Of a stretch of 64,000 bases of DNA, positions 19,343 to 31,100 are shown piece after piece (positions within the stretch are counted from its first letter, which is position 1; the number at the start of each line of letters is the position of its first letter). Source of the DNA: Paludibacteraceae bacterium (lineage in GTDB: Bacteria > Bacteroidota > Bacteroidia > Bacteroidales > Paludibacteraceae); the NCBI GenBank assembly GCA_905233415.1, contig CAJOEX010000001.1, positions 1-64,000 of the forward strand. The letters run 5' to 3'. The notes under the pieces are model-generated. The model searched no databases. It was not told where the DNA came from and was given only the letters and a program-made list of their open reading frames with translations. Both the position numbers and the translations under genes were made by a program.

Positions 19343-19394
19343 GTGAGTGAGTGAGTGAGTGAGTGAGTGAGTGAGTGAGTGAGTGAGTGAGTGA
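19343..19394. repeat. tetranucleotide microsatellite (GTGA)x13
   Basis: Thirteen uninterrupted copies of GTGA, 79 bases upstream of the -33 element of the fimbrial operon promoter. Between 19229 and 19659 there is no gene, only array B, this microsatellite and the promoter. Such tracts change length by slippage; the location suggests possible variation in expression of the fimbriae. Confidence 0.95.
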
Positions 19395-19472
19395 AAGCAA
19401 AAGTGCAAATTGCAACTTCCAAGTAGCAAAATGAAAAAAATGCACTTTTTTTAAAGAAACAGCACAAAAAAA

Positions 19473-19504
19473 ATTGCCTGTTTGGCTTTTTTCTTGTACC
19501 TTTG
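19473..19504 (+). promoter_or_regulatory. promoter of fimbrial locus
   Basis: ATTG (19473-19476), 20 bases, TACCTTTG (19497-19504). The -7 element is perfect and the -33 differs at one base. Start expected near 19511, leaving a leader of about 150 nt that contains a caggctaaaagcctg inverted repeat (about 19626-19640). Confidence 0.75.
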
Positions 19505-19658
19505 CATGTTTTTTAGCCGTCGCCCGAAGAATTTGTGTGTTGTTAGCTGTTAATCTTCGATAGCATAAAGTGCTGATAATCAAAAGATTGTGACAAAAAC
19601 ACTATTAATTTTCAAGACAGTTTTGCAGGCTAAAAGCCTGCGTTTCTACCGCAGAGAA

Positions 19659-21185
19659 ATGCGGTGGACATTGTTTGCATTTGCCCTATTATGCGATATC
19701 TGCGCGGGTGTCATGCCAGTGCACGCGGTTATGACTGTGCAGGATACTGTTTATACCCAGCATTATGACACGACGTACTTCTCGCATATTGATACCGTCT
19801 TTACGCAACATACGGACTCGTTTTACCACACATGGACGGACAGTACGGCATATTATGAGAAGCAGAAGGCATATGACAACGCCAAACCGGAAATTGTTGC
19901 GCTCAAGAACAACTTGCTCTACGACGCTATTCTGACGCCAAACTTGGAGCTGGAGTTCCGTCTGCACAGCCATTCGTCAATGGAATTGGGCGTGGGCTTC
20001 AATCCATTCCCGCTGAAGGCGGAGAGCTACCCGAAATGGCGCCATATATCAGCGTGGATTGCTCCGCGTTACTGGTTCTGCAACACGTTCAACCGTGGCT
20101 TCCTGTCCGTCAATGTGGCCTATGCGCATTACAATGTGGCAGGCGGCGACTACCCGATTGGTTGGATGTACAAGCAAGTGAAAAAAGAACGCTATCAGGG
20201 TGATGCCATTATGTTCGGTGTGAGCGGCGGTTGGCATTTTGCTATCGCTCCGCATTTCGGTGTCGAGCTGGAATGGGGTGTGGATGCCGGTCATACATGG
20301 TTTGACACGTTTGAGTGCAAGCATTGCGGCGAGCCTGTCAGCAAGAACGGAAGAGGCTGGTTTGCGCTGCCGAAGATTGGCATCAGTCTGGTTGTGCCTC
20401 TTGGCGGAGACAAGGTTTCGTTTGACAAGCGCTGCGACTGCGAGAAGATTGATATGGACCTGCCGGAAGTAACCGATACAACGCTGGTTGTAGTGCCGGA
20501 TACAATTATTCCTGCGCCAACCATTGACACAATTGTAACTGTTGTACGCGATACCGTTATTTCCGAGCGTGAAGTTGATGGTATAGACACGAACAGCGCA
20601 GCGATGAAGAAACTGCGTGCAGGTGTATTCCGTGACGCCGGCGAATATGTGCCTTACGATATCAACACGGCATTGAGCAGTGACCCGCGTAACGTCTTCC
20701 TGCACTTCGAAGTGAACGTAACAGCGCTTGACCGCAACTTCATTGAGAACGCCAAGACACTTGATAGTATCGCCTACCTGATTGGTGACGCCCTGGCGGA
20801 TTCGAACCTGCAGATTACGCATATCCAGATAGTCGGCTTTGCTTCCTTCGACGGACGTGTCGCTTACAATGAGAAACTGGCAGGCGGTCGTGCGCAAGCG
20901 ATGAAGCAGTTCTTCCAGGAGCGTTATCCGGAACTGCCGGACAGCATCTTCGCTGTTTGCAATGGTGGTGAGAGCTGGGCTGAGTTACGCTATCACTTGT
21001 CACAAGTGACCTTCGAAGGCAAGGATGAAGTGCTGGCAATCATTGACAACGAGCCTAATGCGGACAAGCGCGAGCAGCAAATCAAGAAGTTGCATAATGG
21101 CGCAACCTACCGCTACATGCGCGACAAACTAAGACGAATACTACGCAATCTCGGTTGTATAACCGTTTATTGTGAAGTTAAATAA
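19659..21185 (+). CDS. DUF3575 plus OmpA-like outer-membrane protein
   Basis: 508 residues from the ATG at 19659, which gives a clean signal peptide (MRWTLFAFALLCDICAGVMPVHA); a GTG 23 codons upstream (19590) is in frame but adds a charged tail. A DT-rich linker (~25-65) leads to a DUF3575 beta-barrel-like domain (~70-235: ALKNNLLYDAILTPNLELEF, ELGVGFNPFPL, YRWF-like WIAPRYWFCN), a second DT/V-rich linker (~255-305), and an OmpA-like C-terminal domain (~355-470: HIQIVGFASFDG ... LAGGRAQAMKQFF). DUF3575 genes commonly precede fimbrillin genes in Bacteroidales, as here. Likely an outer-membrane/peptidoglycan-anchored assembly or anchoring factor. Confidence 0.8.
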   Translation: MRWTLFAFALLCDICAGVMPVHAVMTVQDTVYTQHYDTTYFSHIDTVFTQHTDSFYHTWTDSTAYYEKQKAYDNAKPEIVALKNNLLYDAILTPNLELEFRLHSHSSMELGVGFNPFPLKAESYPKWRHISAWIAPRYWFCNTFNRGFLSVNVAYAHYNVAGGDYPIGWMYKQVKKERYQGDAIMFGVSGGWHFAIAPHFGVELEWGVDAGHTWFDTFECKHCGEPVSKNGRGWFALPKIGISLVVPLGGDKVSFDKRCDCEKIDMDLPEVTDTTLVVVPDTIIPAPTIDTIVTVVRDTVISEREVDGIDTNSAAMKKLRAGVFRDAGEYVPYDINTALSSDPRNVFLHFEVNVTALDRNFIENAKTLDSIAYLIGDALADSNLQITHIQIVGFASFDGRVAYNEKLAGGRAQAMKQFFQERYPELPDSIFAVCNGGESWAELRYHLSQVTFEGKDEVLAIIDNEPNADKREQQIKKLHNGATYRYMRDKLRRILRNLGCITVYCEVK

Positions 21186-21216
21186 ACAAATTAACTCAAT
21201 TATTAACCAAATCAAA

Positions 21217-23001
21217 ATGTTTAACATTATGAGAAAAGTAACATTTATTGCTTGCGTAGCAGCATTGCTGGCAAGCGTTGCATTCACAGGATGCAAAAAC
21301 AATGAGCCCGAAGGGAAGTACAACGGAGAAGTCGTAAAGACAGAGTTTGCTATTGCCCTTCCGAACCAACTCGCCAACGGCCCACGCCGTATGCCGAGCG
21401 CTATCGTTCAAAATGCAGGTGCCAATGACTTCCAGGGTATGACTGGCATTATTTTGGTTCCGTATGCTACTCAAGACACTATCAGAACAGCTGATGTTCG
21501 TCTTGGTGACAACATTAACCTTTCAGGCGATGTGGCAAAAGCTGACGTCCTCAAACCGTCAAGCGCAAAGGTGTACTCCGATGTATCAATTCCTCTGTCC
21601 ACCGGTTCGTTCCTCTTCTACGCAAAATCAGCGGCTGACAACTCTTCTGCCAATTTGAAATTCAAAGCAGGTTCTCTTATTCCGACGAACTTGAATGACA
21701 ACTCCAAACAATTAGGTGATTTCGCCTTTGATCTGGAGCCTATCGTTTCAAATACGGCTGCGTTAACAAATAGCACTTCCCATGGTGGTTTGCTATTGGC
21801 TTATTTGAGCAGTATAGCTAATGCTTCAGATGGCACAAAAGCATGGTACCAAATCACGGATGCCGATAATGCTGCTATGAAAGCCATGTTCGACACCTAT
21901 ACATTAGTAAATGACCAGCCTTCAATGCATGGTCTCTCTTCATTTGAAGTTGAGCGTGTTCTGACAGACCTTAACAAATCGCTTAAACCACTTAATCAGA
22001 ACGCTCTTGCACTGGCTATTAGGGATTCTATCAACAATTCTAATTATGCAACCGTTACTAACGACACTGTACATCTTATTGCAGCTCTTGCCGACTTCCC
22101 GCATGAGCACCGCCTTCCGGAAGGTTCCATTGACATTGCATGGAACGGGACAACTCATAAATTTACCGTAGGGTCATATGCTGGTATGGCAACTCCTGAG
22201 AAATACACCTATCCGGCACAATTATGGTACTATGTAAATTCCACCATCAAGACTTCGAACTCATCGAAGAAATCCATGTATGACAACACAAATGACTGGG
22301 ACGCAGTTCTTGGTGCTCACACAGATGCAGTTTCTGTAAACTCACGTACACGTGCCGTTGCCATTGAGCATCCTGTACAATATGCTGTAGCACGTTTGGA
22401 CGTACAAGTTCGCGTGAAAGACATTGCAGCCGGTTTGGAGGACAACAGCGAATCCGTAGTGGGAGCTGACCTCAAAGAGAATGTTGACTGCTCAGCTGGT
22501 TTCCCTGTTTCTGCTATCCTCGTAGGTGGTCAGCAACGCGTTGGTTGGGACTTCACCGTTAAAGATTTTAGCAGCGCTACCAATCCTGAAATGACCATCT
22601 ATGATGACTCTTTGAATGTGGAAGGAATGATTGCTCCACAAAGTGCCACTGCTTATTCTGATGTCAACCACACACTTGTTCTTGAAAATGGAACGAATGA
22701 CGTAATGATAGCTGTTGAGTTGACGAACACTACCGGCGTTGATTTCTATGGTGCAGGTGGTCAACTGATTCCGAAGAACGGCAAGTTCTACGTAGTAGCT
22801 AAATTGGACGCTGCTGCTGCAACAGAGACCGATGGTCACGTATTCAAACAAGACTACACAACAACAGCCAAGCTGACGTTGAAAGACCTCAAGAGCGCTT
22901 ACAACACTATTCCTGACCTGCGTACTCCGCAATTGGAACTTGGTTTCTCGGTGGACCTGACATGGCAAAGCGGTCATACTTATGAAATTAATTTCGAATA
23001 A
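21217..23001 (+). CDS. major fimbrial subunit-like lipoprotein (Mfa1/FimA fimbrillin family)
   Basis: 594 residues from the ATG at 21217 (another ATG at 21229 is equally possible). A lipoprotein signal ends in FTGC (Cys26). The mature part is beta-rich, with the family's N-terminal strand pattern (KTEFAIALPNQL), an Arg-containing processing-like region (GPRRMPSA, ~62), and a C-terminal segment ending LTWQSGHTYEINFE, typical of the donor strand end of type V pilins. In this family the lipoprotein is cleaved by an Arg protease on the surface and polymerised by strand exchange; cleavage here is inferred. First structural gene after the DUF3575 gene; the anchor gene starts 5 bases downstream. Codon use is lower in GC than sprA. 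Confidence 0.75.
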   Translation: MFNIMRKVTFIACVAALLASVAFTGCKNNEPEGKYNGEVVKTEFAIALPNQLANGPRRMPSAIVQNAGANDFQGMTGIILVPYATQDTIRTADVRLGDNINLSGDVAKADVLKPSSAKVYSDVSIPLSTGSFLFYAKSAADNSSANLKFKAGSLIPTNLNDNSKQLGDFAFDLEPIVSNTAALTNSTSHGGLLLAYLSSIANASDGTKAWYQITDADNAAMKAMFDTYTLVNDQPSMHGLSSFEVERVLTDLNKSLKPLNQNALALAIRDSINNSNYATVTNDTVHLIAALADFPHEHRLPEGSIDIAWNGTTHKFTVGSYAGMATPEKYTYPAQLWYYVNSTIKTSNSSKKSMYDNTNDWDAVLGAHTDAVSVNSRTRAVAIEHPVQYAVARLDVQVRVKDIAAGLEDNSESVVGADLKENVDCSAGFPVSAILVGGQQRVGWDFTVKDFSSATNPEMTIYDDSLNVEGMIAPQSATAYSDVNHTLVLENGTNDVMIAVELTNTTGVDFYGAGGQLIPKNGKFYVVAKLDAAAATETDGHVFKQDYTTTAKLTLKDLKSAYNTIPDLRTPQLELGFSVDLTWQSGHTYEINFE

Positions 23002-23005
23002 TTAA

Positions 23006-24019
23006 TTGAAACGTTGGTTGGTCATATTGTCCGTTGCGCTGATTACAAACGCCTGCTGCATCATTGATGATGACATCAGTGGTTGTAAATCAGACTTCGT
23101 AATGAATTATCAGTTGCAGCTGCACACCGAAATGAGTGTGCAGTTGCAGACTGAACTTGATACGGAAGTCGAGCTGCCTGTCCGTAATGCCTTGCAGAAA
23201 TGGCTTGACCCTATCTTTAGCGACACCGCCAAGGATGTGGACTTGCGTTTCTTCTCGGAAGAATTGGACGAGTTGAGACACCAAATCAAAGAAGAAATCA
23301 ACGACAATCGGACCAGCTACACCATTTATCTTCCTAAAGAGAACTATATGCACTTGGCGGTTGCTAATATAGTCAGCAACCCCCAAGTGCGTCTCTTGGG
23401 GGGAGAACATGCGGCAACGATGGAGCTCTATCTCCAGCAGCAACAGGAGATTAACTCACTCAATACGGGTATTTTCACCGCCCGCTTGCCGATGCATGTA
23501 AACGACAGCACAACAGAATTTGATGTGCATCTCTATATGATCACAGCAGCGGTGGCATTGGTGGTGGACCCGGGCGATTGCTCCGACCTCGTTTCGCTGA
23601 CCGGCAGTATGATGGGCTCAGCGGATGGTTTTTCGATTCGCGACAGTATATTCACCTACTCCATACCGCCACGCATCAACATGGAGGACATTATAAATAT
23701 TAATCCCCCAAGCGCGAGCGCGGGCGCACGAACCTTAATGAGCAGAGCAGAATTCCCGGAGCGCCTTTGTATGGGTGTTGTGAGTCTGCCTACAGAGGAA
23801 AACCAGACATGGTCCGTGACGATGCATGCCACGCTAACAAACAACCGGCACACCAAAACTGTTTTGACAGTGAAAGAACCGCTGAAAGCCGGCACTTTGC
23901 GTATTCTCAAGTGCCATATAGCAAGTAACGGCGGTTTAGAACCTTCCGGCACCGCTGACGTAGGTGCCAGTGTGGAATTAGACTGGAAAGAAGGCACAGA
24001 GATTGAAATTGAAATCTAA
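23006..24019 (+). CDS. Mfa2/FimB-family fimbrial anchor lipoprotein
   Basis: 337 residues, TTG start 5 bases after the pilin stop. Lipobox region ALITNACCIIDDD (Cys17 or 18), followed at once by the short ISGCKSDFVMNYQLQL segment that marks Mfa2/FimB proteins. The remainder is two beta-sandwich-like halves and ends in an acidic ELDWKEGTEIEIEI strand. Mfa2-type proteins terminate and anchor the fimbrial shaft in the outer membrane. The stop overlaps the next ATG by one base (TAATG), so the two are translationally coupled. Confidence 0.8.
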   Translation: MKRWLVILSVALITNACCIIDDDISGCKSDFVMNYQLQLHTEMSVQLQTELDTEVELPVRNALQKWLDPIFSDTAKDVDLRFFSEELDELRHQIKEEINDNRTSYTIYLPKENYMHLAVANIVSNPQVRLLGGEHAATMELYLQQQQEINSLNTGIFTARLPMHVNDSTTEFDVHLYMITAAVALVVDPGDCSDLVSLTGSMMGSADGFSIRDSIFTYSIPPRINMEDIININPPSASAGARTLMSRAEFPERLCMGVVSLPTEENQTWSVTMHATLTNNRHTKTVLTVKEPLKAGTLRILKCHIASNGGLEPSGTADVGASVELDWKEGTEIEIEI

Positions 24020-25098
24020 TGACAACAATGTTCAGGAACATATTGGTACTGGGAACTTGTCTGTTTCTAATCGGCTGCAAAGGATTGAACGATCCGTCAC
24101 AGACGGTTACTCTGCCTATTTCCATTTGTCTTCCTTCCGGCGAGACACAGGCTCCCCGCCATGCTCCGGTCCGCCGTTCATTGGGAGACCCTGGAACAAC
24201 AGAGCGTTTCATAATGCCTAATTACCTTTACTTTATCATTCTCAAACAAAACGGAACGAATTGGGAGGTTTGGGATACAATTACACGCCACGTTACAGAC
24301 AACGACTGGCAACCGAGACGCTATAGCGGCTCACTACATACGACTGGTGACAGTATTTATCAATATACAGGTACGTTCCCATTAATGACTAACAACCAAC
24401 AATTCAACGGACGTGTATATGCCGTGGCATCGGCCGTTGAGTTGACCTTTAGTCAGGACATCGGCACTATAGTAAACCTTGACCAACTATTGAATTTGAC
24501 CTTTGACGCATCTTCGGTTACCATACAAAGTAACCTGCAACATATATACTCAACCCCCTATAATTATGAGGTTGATGACGAATATTACGGTTCCTTCAGC
24601 ACCATTACAGTGCAATCACCTCGCATTAACTTAATGCTGTACCACATTGCTGCAAAGGTGGATTTGAAGTGGAACGTAGCGGAAGATAAGCGCATCAATG
24701 CCGCAGACCCGTCGCAGGCGGTTCGGTTGACCTATATGGAAGCCCGACGTTTGTTCAACGGCAATGCCTACTGCTTCAAGCCGATGCGAAATACACTGCC
24801 GGCATTACCGACAATGGGGTATTCGATTACTGACATTATTACTGCCGGCGACGAAGGACTTTGGTGGGAAGGACGAACATACTTCTACACCATCCCTTAT
24901 ACAATAGAGGGAAGCCCGACGTATTTTCCCTTGCAAATGCTGCTATGCACGAACGATGCAGCAAAGGCGGACGCATACAAGCTGACCCTTTATCAGCCGT
25001 TTGACACAACAGAAGTGTTTGTGCCGTGGTTGCGTGGAAACTTTGTGTTTAATAACCCCTTGCCGACTGATTCGGTGGCAAGAACAGTGAACAATTGA
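24019..25098 (+). CDS. third fimbrial-locus lipoprotein (fimbrillin-like, minor subunit)
   Basis: 359 residues with a lipoprotein signal (MTTMFRNILVLGTCLFLIGC, Cys20). The mature sequence starts TVTLPISICLPSG, then an Arg-rich stretch (APVRRSLGDPG) resembling the cleavage region of fimbrillins, and the fold-like pattern seen in Mfa-type minor subunits (GRVYAVASAVELTF, LMLYHIAAKVDLKWNV). Its place between the anchor gene and the giant adhesin matches the accessory/tip subunits (Mfa3/Mfa4) of the Porphyromonas mfa locus, but I cannot assign it to one of them. Confidence 0.65.
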   Translation: MTTMFRNILVLGTCLFLIGCKGLNDPSQTVTLPISICLPSGETQAPRHAPVRRSLGDPGTTERFIMPNYLYFIILKQNGTNWEVWDTITRHVTDNDWQPRRYSGSLHTTGDSIYQYTGTFPLMTNNQQFNGRVYAVASAVELTFSQDIGTIVNLDQLLNLTFDASSVTIQSNLQHIYSTPYNYEVDDEYYGSFSTITVQSPRINLMLYHIAAKVDLKWNVAEDKRINAADPSQAVRLTYMEARRLFNGNAYCFKPMRNTLPALPTMGYSITDIITAGDEGLWWEGRTYFYTIPYTIEGSPTYFPLQMLLCTNDAAKADAYKLTLYQPFDTTEVFVPWLRGNFVFNNPLPTDSVARTVNN

Positions 25099-25101
25099 TA
25101 A

Positions 25102-28100
25102 TTGATATTTAGGAAAGCGGACATATTGAGGAAAGTGGTGCTGACGTTGCTGATAATGCAATGTCATTTGTTCGTTTTTCATAATCAATTGGCAGCACAG
25201 ACAGATACGATTCGCTATGTCCGTACAACCGGTGCATATAATAACGACGGTAAGTCCTGGGCAACCGCAAAAGACAAAGTGCAGGACGCTATCAACGACC
25301 TGCATGACTACCTTGAGGCGAACAACCTCACTTCCGGCTCCGTCTATATTGCAGCCGGTACATATGTTCCTACGGAATCCACGGAGGCGGTCGGCGGTTC
25401 CATGCTGAACACCTCTTTTAAGATATATGCCGGCATTCACGTCTATGGCGGCTTTGACCCCGTCAATCCGGAGTCGCGGCCGGGCTTGCGCGTCATGATA
25501 AACGACAAAATATGTGACGACAACTGGTCCCGAAGCGAAACCGGAACAACCTCTGCTACTGAAGTCGCTGCACAATGGGACTTGAAGCACAAGACCATCC
25601 TTACCGGTAACCACGCAACCACTCCGCCGACATTCACCTTTGACCCTGTCCGCGGACGCTATAACACCACCTTCCCTGCCAGTTCCTTCCACGTGGTCTG
25701 GTTTGCTACGAACGGTGTATTTGAAACAAACAACGACAGTATAGCCGGGCACTATCGCCCGTTGGAATATCCCGCCTCACTGAACGGATGCGTCATTTCG
25801 TCCGGTAACGCTTCCTCCCGTAACACGACCTTCCGTGAGCACACGGGCTACGGTGGCGGTGTCTATATGGTGGGCAACTCCGAACTGCGCAACTGTATCG
25901 TCGAACGTTGTAACGCCACTTTGGGCGGTGGTGGTGTTTATATGGACGGCGGCGGCGTGGTCGAGTTCTGCAACGTACATACGTGCCAGTCTATCGGTGT
26001 CGGCGTCGTACAAGGGTACGGTGGCGGTATATATATGGAGTATGACGGTCAGATCGGACACAGCCATATCACTTCCTGCGCAGCACGTATCGGTGGCGGT
26101 TTTGCTATATCACACGTCTCGGGTGAATATCCCGTACAGCTGCGTATTGACGCGCATATCATGGACTGCGACACGGCACGTGTCAGTTATTACTCACCCT
26201 TTGCGGTAGCCTGCGTAATCAACAACAATACGGCGATGGCGGAGGGTGGAGGTATCTACCTCGCCGAAGGTGGTACGATTAACCACTGTACCGTTACTGC
26301 CAATAACTGTATCGGTCCCGACGTCACCTATTATGGTCGCCGTCACGGTCGTACAGGCGGTATTTATATCCGTAACTGCGGTATGATCTTCAACTCCGTG
26401 TTCTGGGGAAACAAATGCGCGACAAACAACGATATCCAGTTTGCTTCCGTACGCCAGTCCCAAAATGAAGACCATGAGATTTTCGTCTATCACTCGGCGT
26501 TCATGAACCACGATATATCAGACTGGACCGGCGTGTCGAAGGAAATGGTGTTCTCCCTCGACAAGCAGAATATGCCCGTTGCAGGGTCCTCCAGTAACTT
26601 CCCCTGCTTCTTCCAACCTACGGTGGTACCATTGGACTGGGACTCTGTCGATGCATCTGAAGGCTTGTACGGTGCAGGTGTGTTTGCAACTTTGCGTCCG
26701 GTAGATATTCCCGGACCGCGTATCTGGCACTTGACCTCTTATTCTGCCCTTGACCAGAAAGGTGTGCAGGTCACAGACGCTGTGCAGGACGCCTCGGAAT
26801 GGATTCGTCATGCACACACTGATTACGGTATTGTTACCAACCCGTTCGAGCCTGTTTCGACACTCGGTGCTTTGGTGCGCAAACCGGACCCCATTTCATA
26901 CGCCCTTGTGCCACAGCAAGGAGCGGAAGGCAGAGCAGACGGGACCTCTATCCCGACCATCTTTATTGACCCGGCGAGACCGGGCGTATATGATGGCGAG
27001 GGGCATTTCGTGGAGCAGGATAAAGAAGGTACTTCTTGGACAACTCCGCTTAAGGATATGGGTGAGGCGATTATGTTCTTCCGGCAGTATCTCGTGGATG
27101 ACGACGGCGGTAACCACCACTATATGATTCCTGCACTGGATGAGAACGGGCTTGCTACCGGTGAACTGACACGCTATGATTATGTGCAGCTTCTTGTCAA
27201 AGAAGGTAAAATCAATACTGCCGGTCCGGGTAACTACCTCGACATGAATATCCGTTCGGCGGCAATTCGTGTGGACAGTCACATGCGTCTCTATGGCGGT
27301 TATCCGAAAACGTTGACAGGAACGGACACTTCCGAACGTAACCCGCGCGACTATGTAACGACCATTACGGCAAACATCACCGGTATAGGCGGTGTCAAAG
27401 GTTATGAAAACAACGCCGCACACGTTATTGCCATGGTCAATGTGGAGCACTCGATTATAGATGGTTTCACGCTGGCGGATGCCAATACACACAACGTCTA
27501 TCTCAGTAACTCCGCCCACGCAGGTGGCGGTGTGCTGATGAACAACGGTTCGACAGCGCAGGAAAAACGTATCCACATGACCGGTAACCAACTCCGTAAC
27601 AGTGTCATTACCAACTGTTCTTCGCCAAAGGGTGCTGCCGTTTATGTGAACGGTGAGTTCCTGAATGCCGACGGCGATGTATGCTATGCCGAACTGAAGA
27701 TGATCAACTGCGTCGTGCGTAATAATACGGCGGACTATGAAGGCGAAGGCGGAACCATTGACGACCACGGTATCATCACCGCCAACGGACGTGCGTATAT
27801 CGAGATTGAGCACTGCGATATCGTCAATAACGTCGGCTATCCTTTCACGGCGGACGACAAGCAGACCGATGACGACACCCAACTCATTACCTGTGTCAAT
27901 CCGGATCACTACGGACACATCCTGCACGGCTTTATACGTGTGAACAACTCCATCATCTTCTGTAACGGTGACCGTCCGCTTGATAACCGCGGAGACCTTG
28001 GCACCACCGCCAATGTAATGTCCGTCTTCCCGGACGGGCAGGATTATGTATTCGGCGAACATAATATGTTCGATGCCGACTTGAGACTACAAAGACTGGA

Positions 28101-31100
28101 CCCGTTGCAGCCGCACGGATTCTTTAATCCCGCTTTCGCCTATACGGTACCTACCGGCTTTTTGCCTGCAGGCAGTTCGTACGGTACTTCGCTTAATGCA
28201 CCCTTGCCCTCGGACAAAAACAACAAGGCGATATTCACCCGCTTGAATAGTGCGGAACCGACCTATCCGACTTTTGTCAACCCCTCGCGTAATGTCGGTC
28301 ACTCGCCCTCCGGCGATAAACCGTTGTATGGCGGTACGGTGTCCTATGCGCCGACCACAACCAACCCCTGCGTCAATGCCGCCTATGTTCTTGCCTACGA
28401 TGAGAACGACTATTACGACCGTACGGATAATACCTTGCGTACCCGTGGCGGTGCACCCGATGTAGGTGCTGTCGAAAATACCGACCTTCCTATTGACGGT
28501 ACGGTTATTTATGTTACCCCCGATGGCGCCGGTAAACGCGACGGCTCCTCATGGGACAATGCCATCGCAGGTAATACGGTATATCGCCTTAATTCTGTAG
28601 CCGGTCCGGCATTGGCTGACGGCGACCAGATAGATTCTGAACCAACTTGCGACCGCGTGCTGGACAGCGAAGGCAACCCCGTGCTGACAACCAATCCCAA
28701 GTATAACGGAGGTTGGGGCAGAGTGTGGATGACCGCTAAAACCGAAAGCGTTACCACTACCCTGACAACCACGGCACAGGTTACCGAAACCGATATATAC
28801 ACGGGCGGAGGTCCGAATGACCGTACGGAAACGTTACCCGCGTATGAAGAAACAAACTCTGTTGTAACGCCTGTCAGCAGCGGTACGGCAGCAGGCTTTA
28901 CACCGGGCTATAACTACGATACACGTTACCCGTATGGCGAAATTTCCGGTGCGTCACGTACGTTCTGGAGAACGAATCCGCATACTTATACAGGCAGTTC
29001 CGGTTCTAATGATCAACCGGATGCATTTATTGCGGCTTGTAATGCCAATGGTTGGATTAAGAACACCCGCGCAGAGCGCTATGTCAGTGGCTTGCAGTAC
29101 GCGGTAGAGCAGGCTTCTGCTGTCAACAAAATGCACCACAAAGATTCGGTACAAGTATGGGTAGGTGCCGGTGAATACACGGATTATAAAGGCTTCATCA
29201 TGCGGGACAGCGTAACGGTTCTTGGTGGTTTCCCAAGTGGCAAATATAGCGCGCCAGGTATGTCCGAACGTCAAGCATTAATGTCGGATTCGATACGTAT
29301 TCCCAAGGCAAAAGAGGCACAGAATTTTGAAGCAAAAGATTATGAAACGCTTCTGCAAATATCGGACGTTAATCCCAAACAGACTAATGCCAATCTCTTT
29401 AATCAAGATGCTGTAAAATACTGGGATGATGACTATTCTGTAGATATTGTGAGTGATACGGAAACAACCGAAACGGCAACCATCGCACGTACCAACACCT
29501 ATACATGGTCAGTCGCTACGGGAGATAATGTAGCCGCAACATATATGCGGTATTCGACGATGATGAACGGTAATACGTTTATTTTTACCAAAGACCAGCG
29601 CGTGCGGCGAGATAGCGTTGGAAGATCGTTGGAAAATGATCCAGGTACCATTAGAAACTTTACTGCTGATGATGGGATATTTAGAGGAATACGATGGCGT
29701 GCTGGTCAGAAGGTAGTCTATGCCACTTTCCCAAAAAATGTGGATTGGCAAGATGCGAATGGTAATAAAAGTTGGGAAATTGTTTATGAAGATAGGACTA
29801 ACAATATTAACTATAATGTATGGGGATTTACTTCCAGTAGAGATGTACTCAATGCATCAGGAACGAAAATAGATACTGACCCGCGTGGTATGGCATTAGA
29901 AGGTGTCATGAATACCTTGAGCGCAGGGCAGACTATGAAAAATGTGCCAGACGGTCCGTACAAACTCCAAATAGATTTAGGTGCTTATTATACAAAGTAT
30001 GTAAATGATTCAGTGACTGGTATCACCTTCTATATACTTGCTTCCAATGGTGATACATTGGCAGAGCAGCCGGTATATTGTAAGAGCGACAAGTTGAGAA
30101 GGTATGAATTCTCGTTTACACAACCCACTGCCGGCGATTTAACGATACGATTAATGTCTTCCCCGGGTACGCATGCAACAGACCCTGCCACAGGTAATTT
30201 TAGCACAAATAGCAATAACTGGCGTAAGGTATGTTTGTCCAATGTACAGCTACTTCCAATCGTGGGTCAAGATTATGTTTTGTCTAATACCGTTGATTCC
30301 AAAACAGTGATTGATACTTCTGAACCGCAAAAAACCACATCTGCTACATATACGGTTCAGACTCATCGTACTACCCTCCGTAAACGCGTGCTCACAATGC
30401 CGGATGTTTGCGTACCTACCTATGGCGGCGGCGGTATAGGCGATCCGGTAAGCATGGCAGGTACGTTCTCTGTGGATGCACTGCCGCATACAGATCGCGT
30501 AAAAGGGGATACCAAGGATTTGCGAACAGCTGCTACAAGGGCTAAAGAAGAAGACCCGGCTTATGTAGAGTATAATAGTGTCAATTGGGATGGCTTTACA
30601 ATTCGTTATGGATTCTTATATAACGAGGCAATGGCGCATGGCGGTGGTGCTGGTGTGGCTATGTACGAGGGGGCGCACCTGCGCAACTGTATTATCGTCG
30701 ACAACGTGTCTGCCTGCTCGCGTATAAAAGGAGGCGGTATCTTCTGTGACGGTGCCACATCTACCATTGAGGGCTGCTTCGTACTGAATAATATATCCAT
30801 AGGCGGTTCCGTGGTTTCACAAAACCAAGTATTTGCAGGCGGTATGTTTATGTACGAAGGTACGTGCTTCAACTCGCTCTTTGCCAATAACTACTCCTAC
30901 GGCTCTGCTGGTGGCTTGGGCTTCTGCGTAGGACGGTTCTTCAACAATACGGTGGCATATAATACTGCTACATTGGTGGAAAGCGGTAAAATTAGTGGTG
31001 GAGCCATATCTTTGGCTACAGCTTCCAACCCGAACTTGTTTGTCGCAAATACTATTATCTATGGTAATAACGGTATCGCCATCCGTGACCGTGCTACGGC

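Noticed and set aside
19590-19658. GTG start 23 codons upstream for the DUF3575/OmpA-like gene
   Set aside because: It would place a charged tail before the signal peptide and cover a palindromic leader; the ATG at 19659 gives a normal signal peptide.
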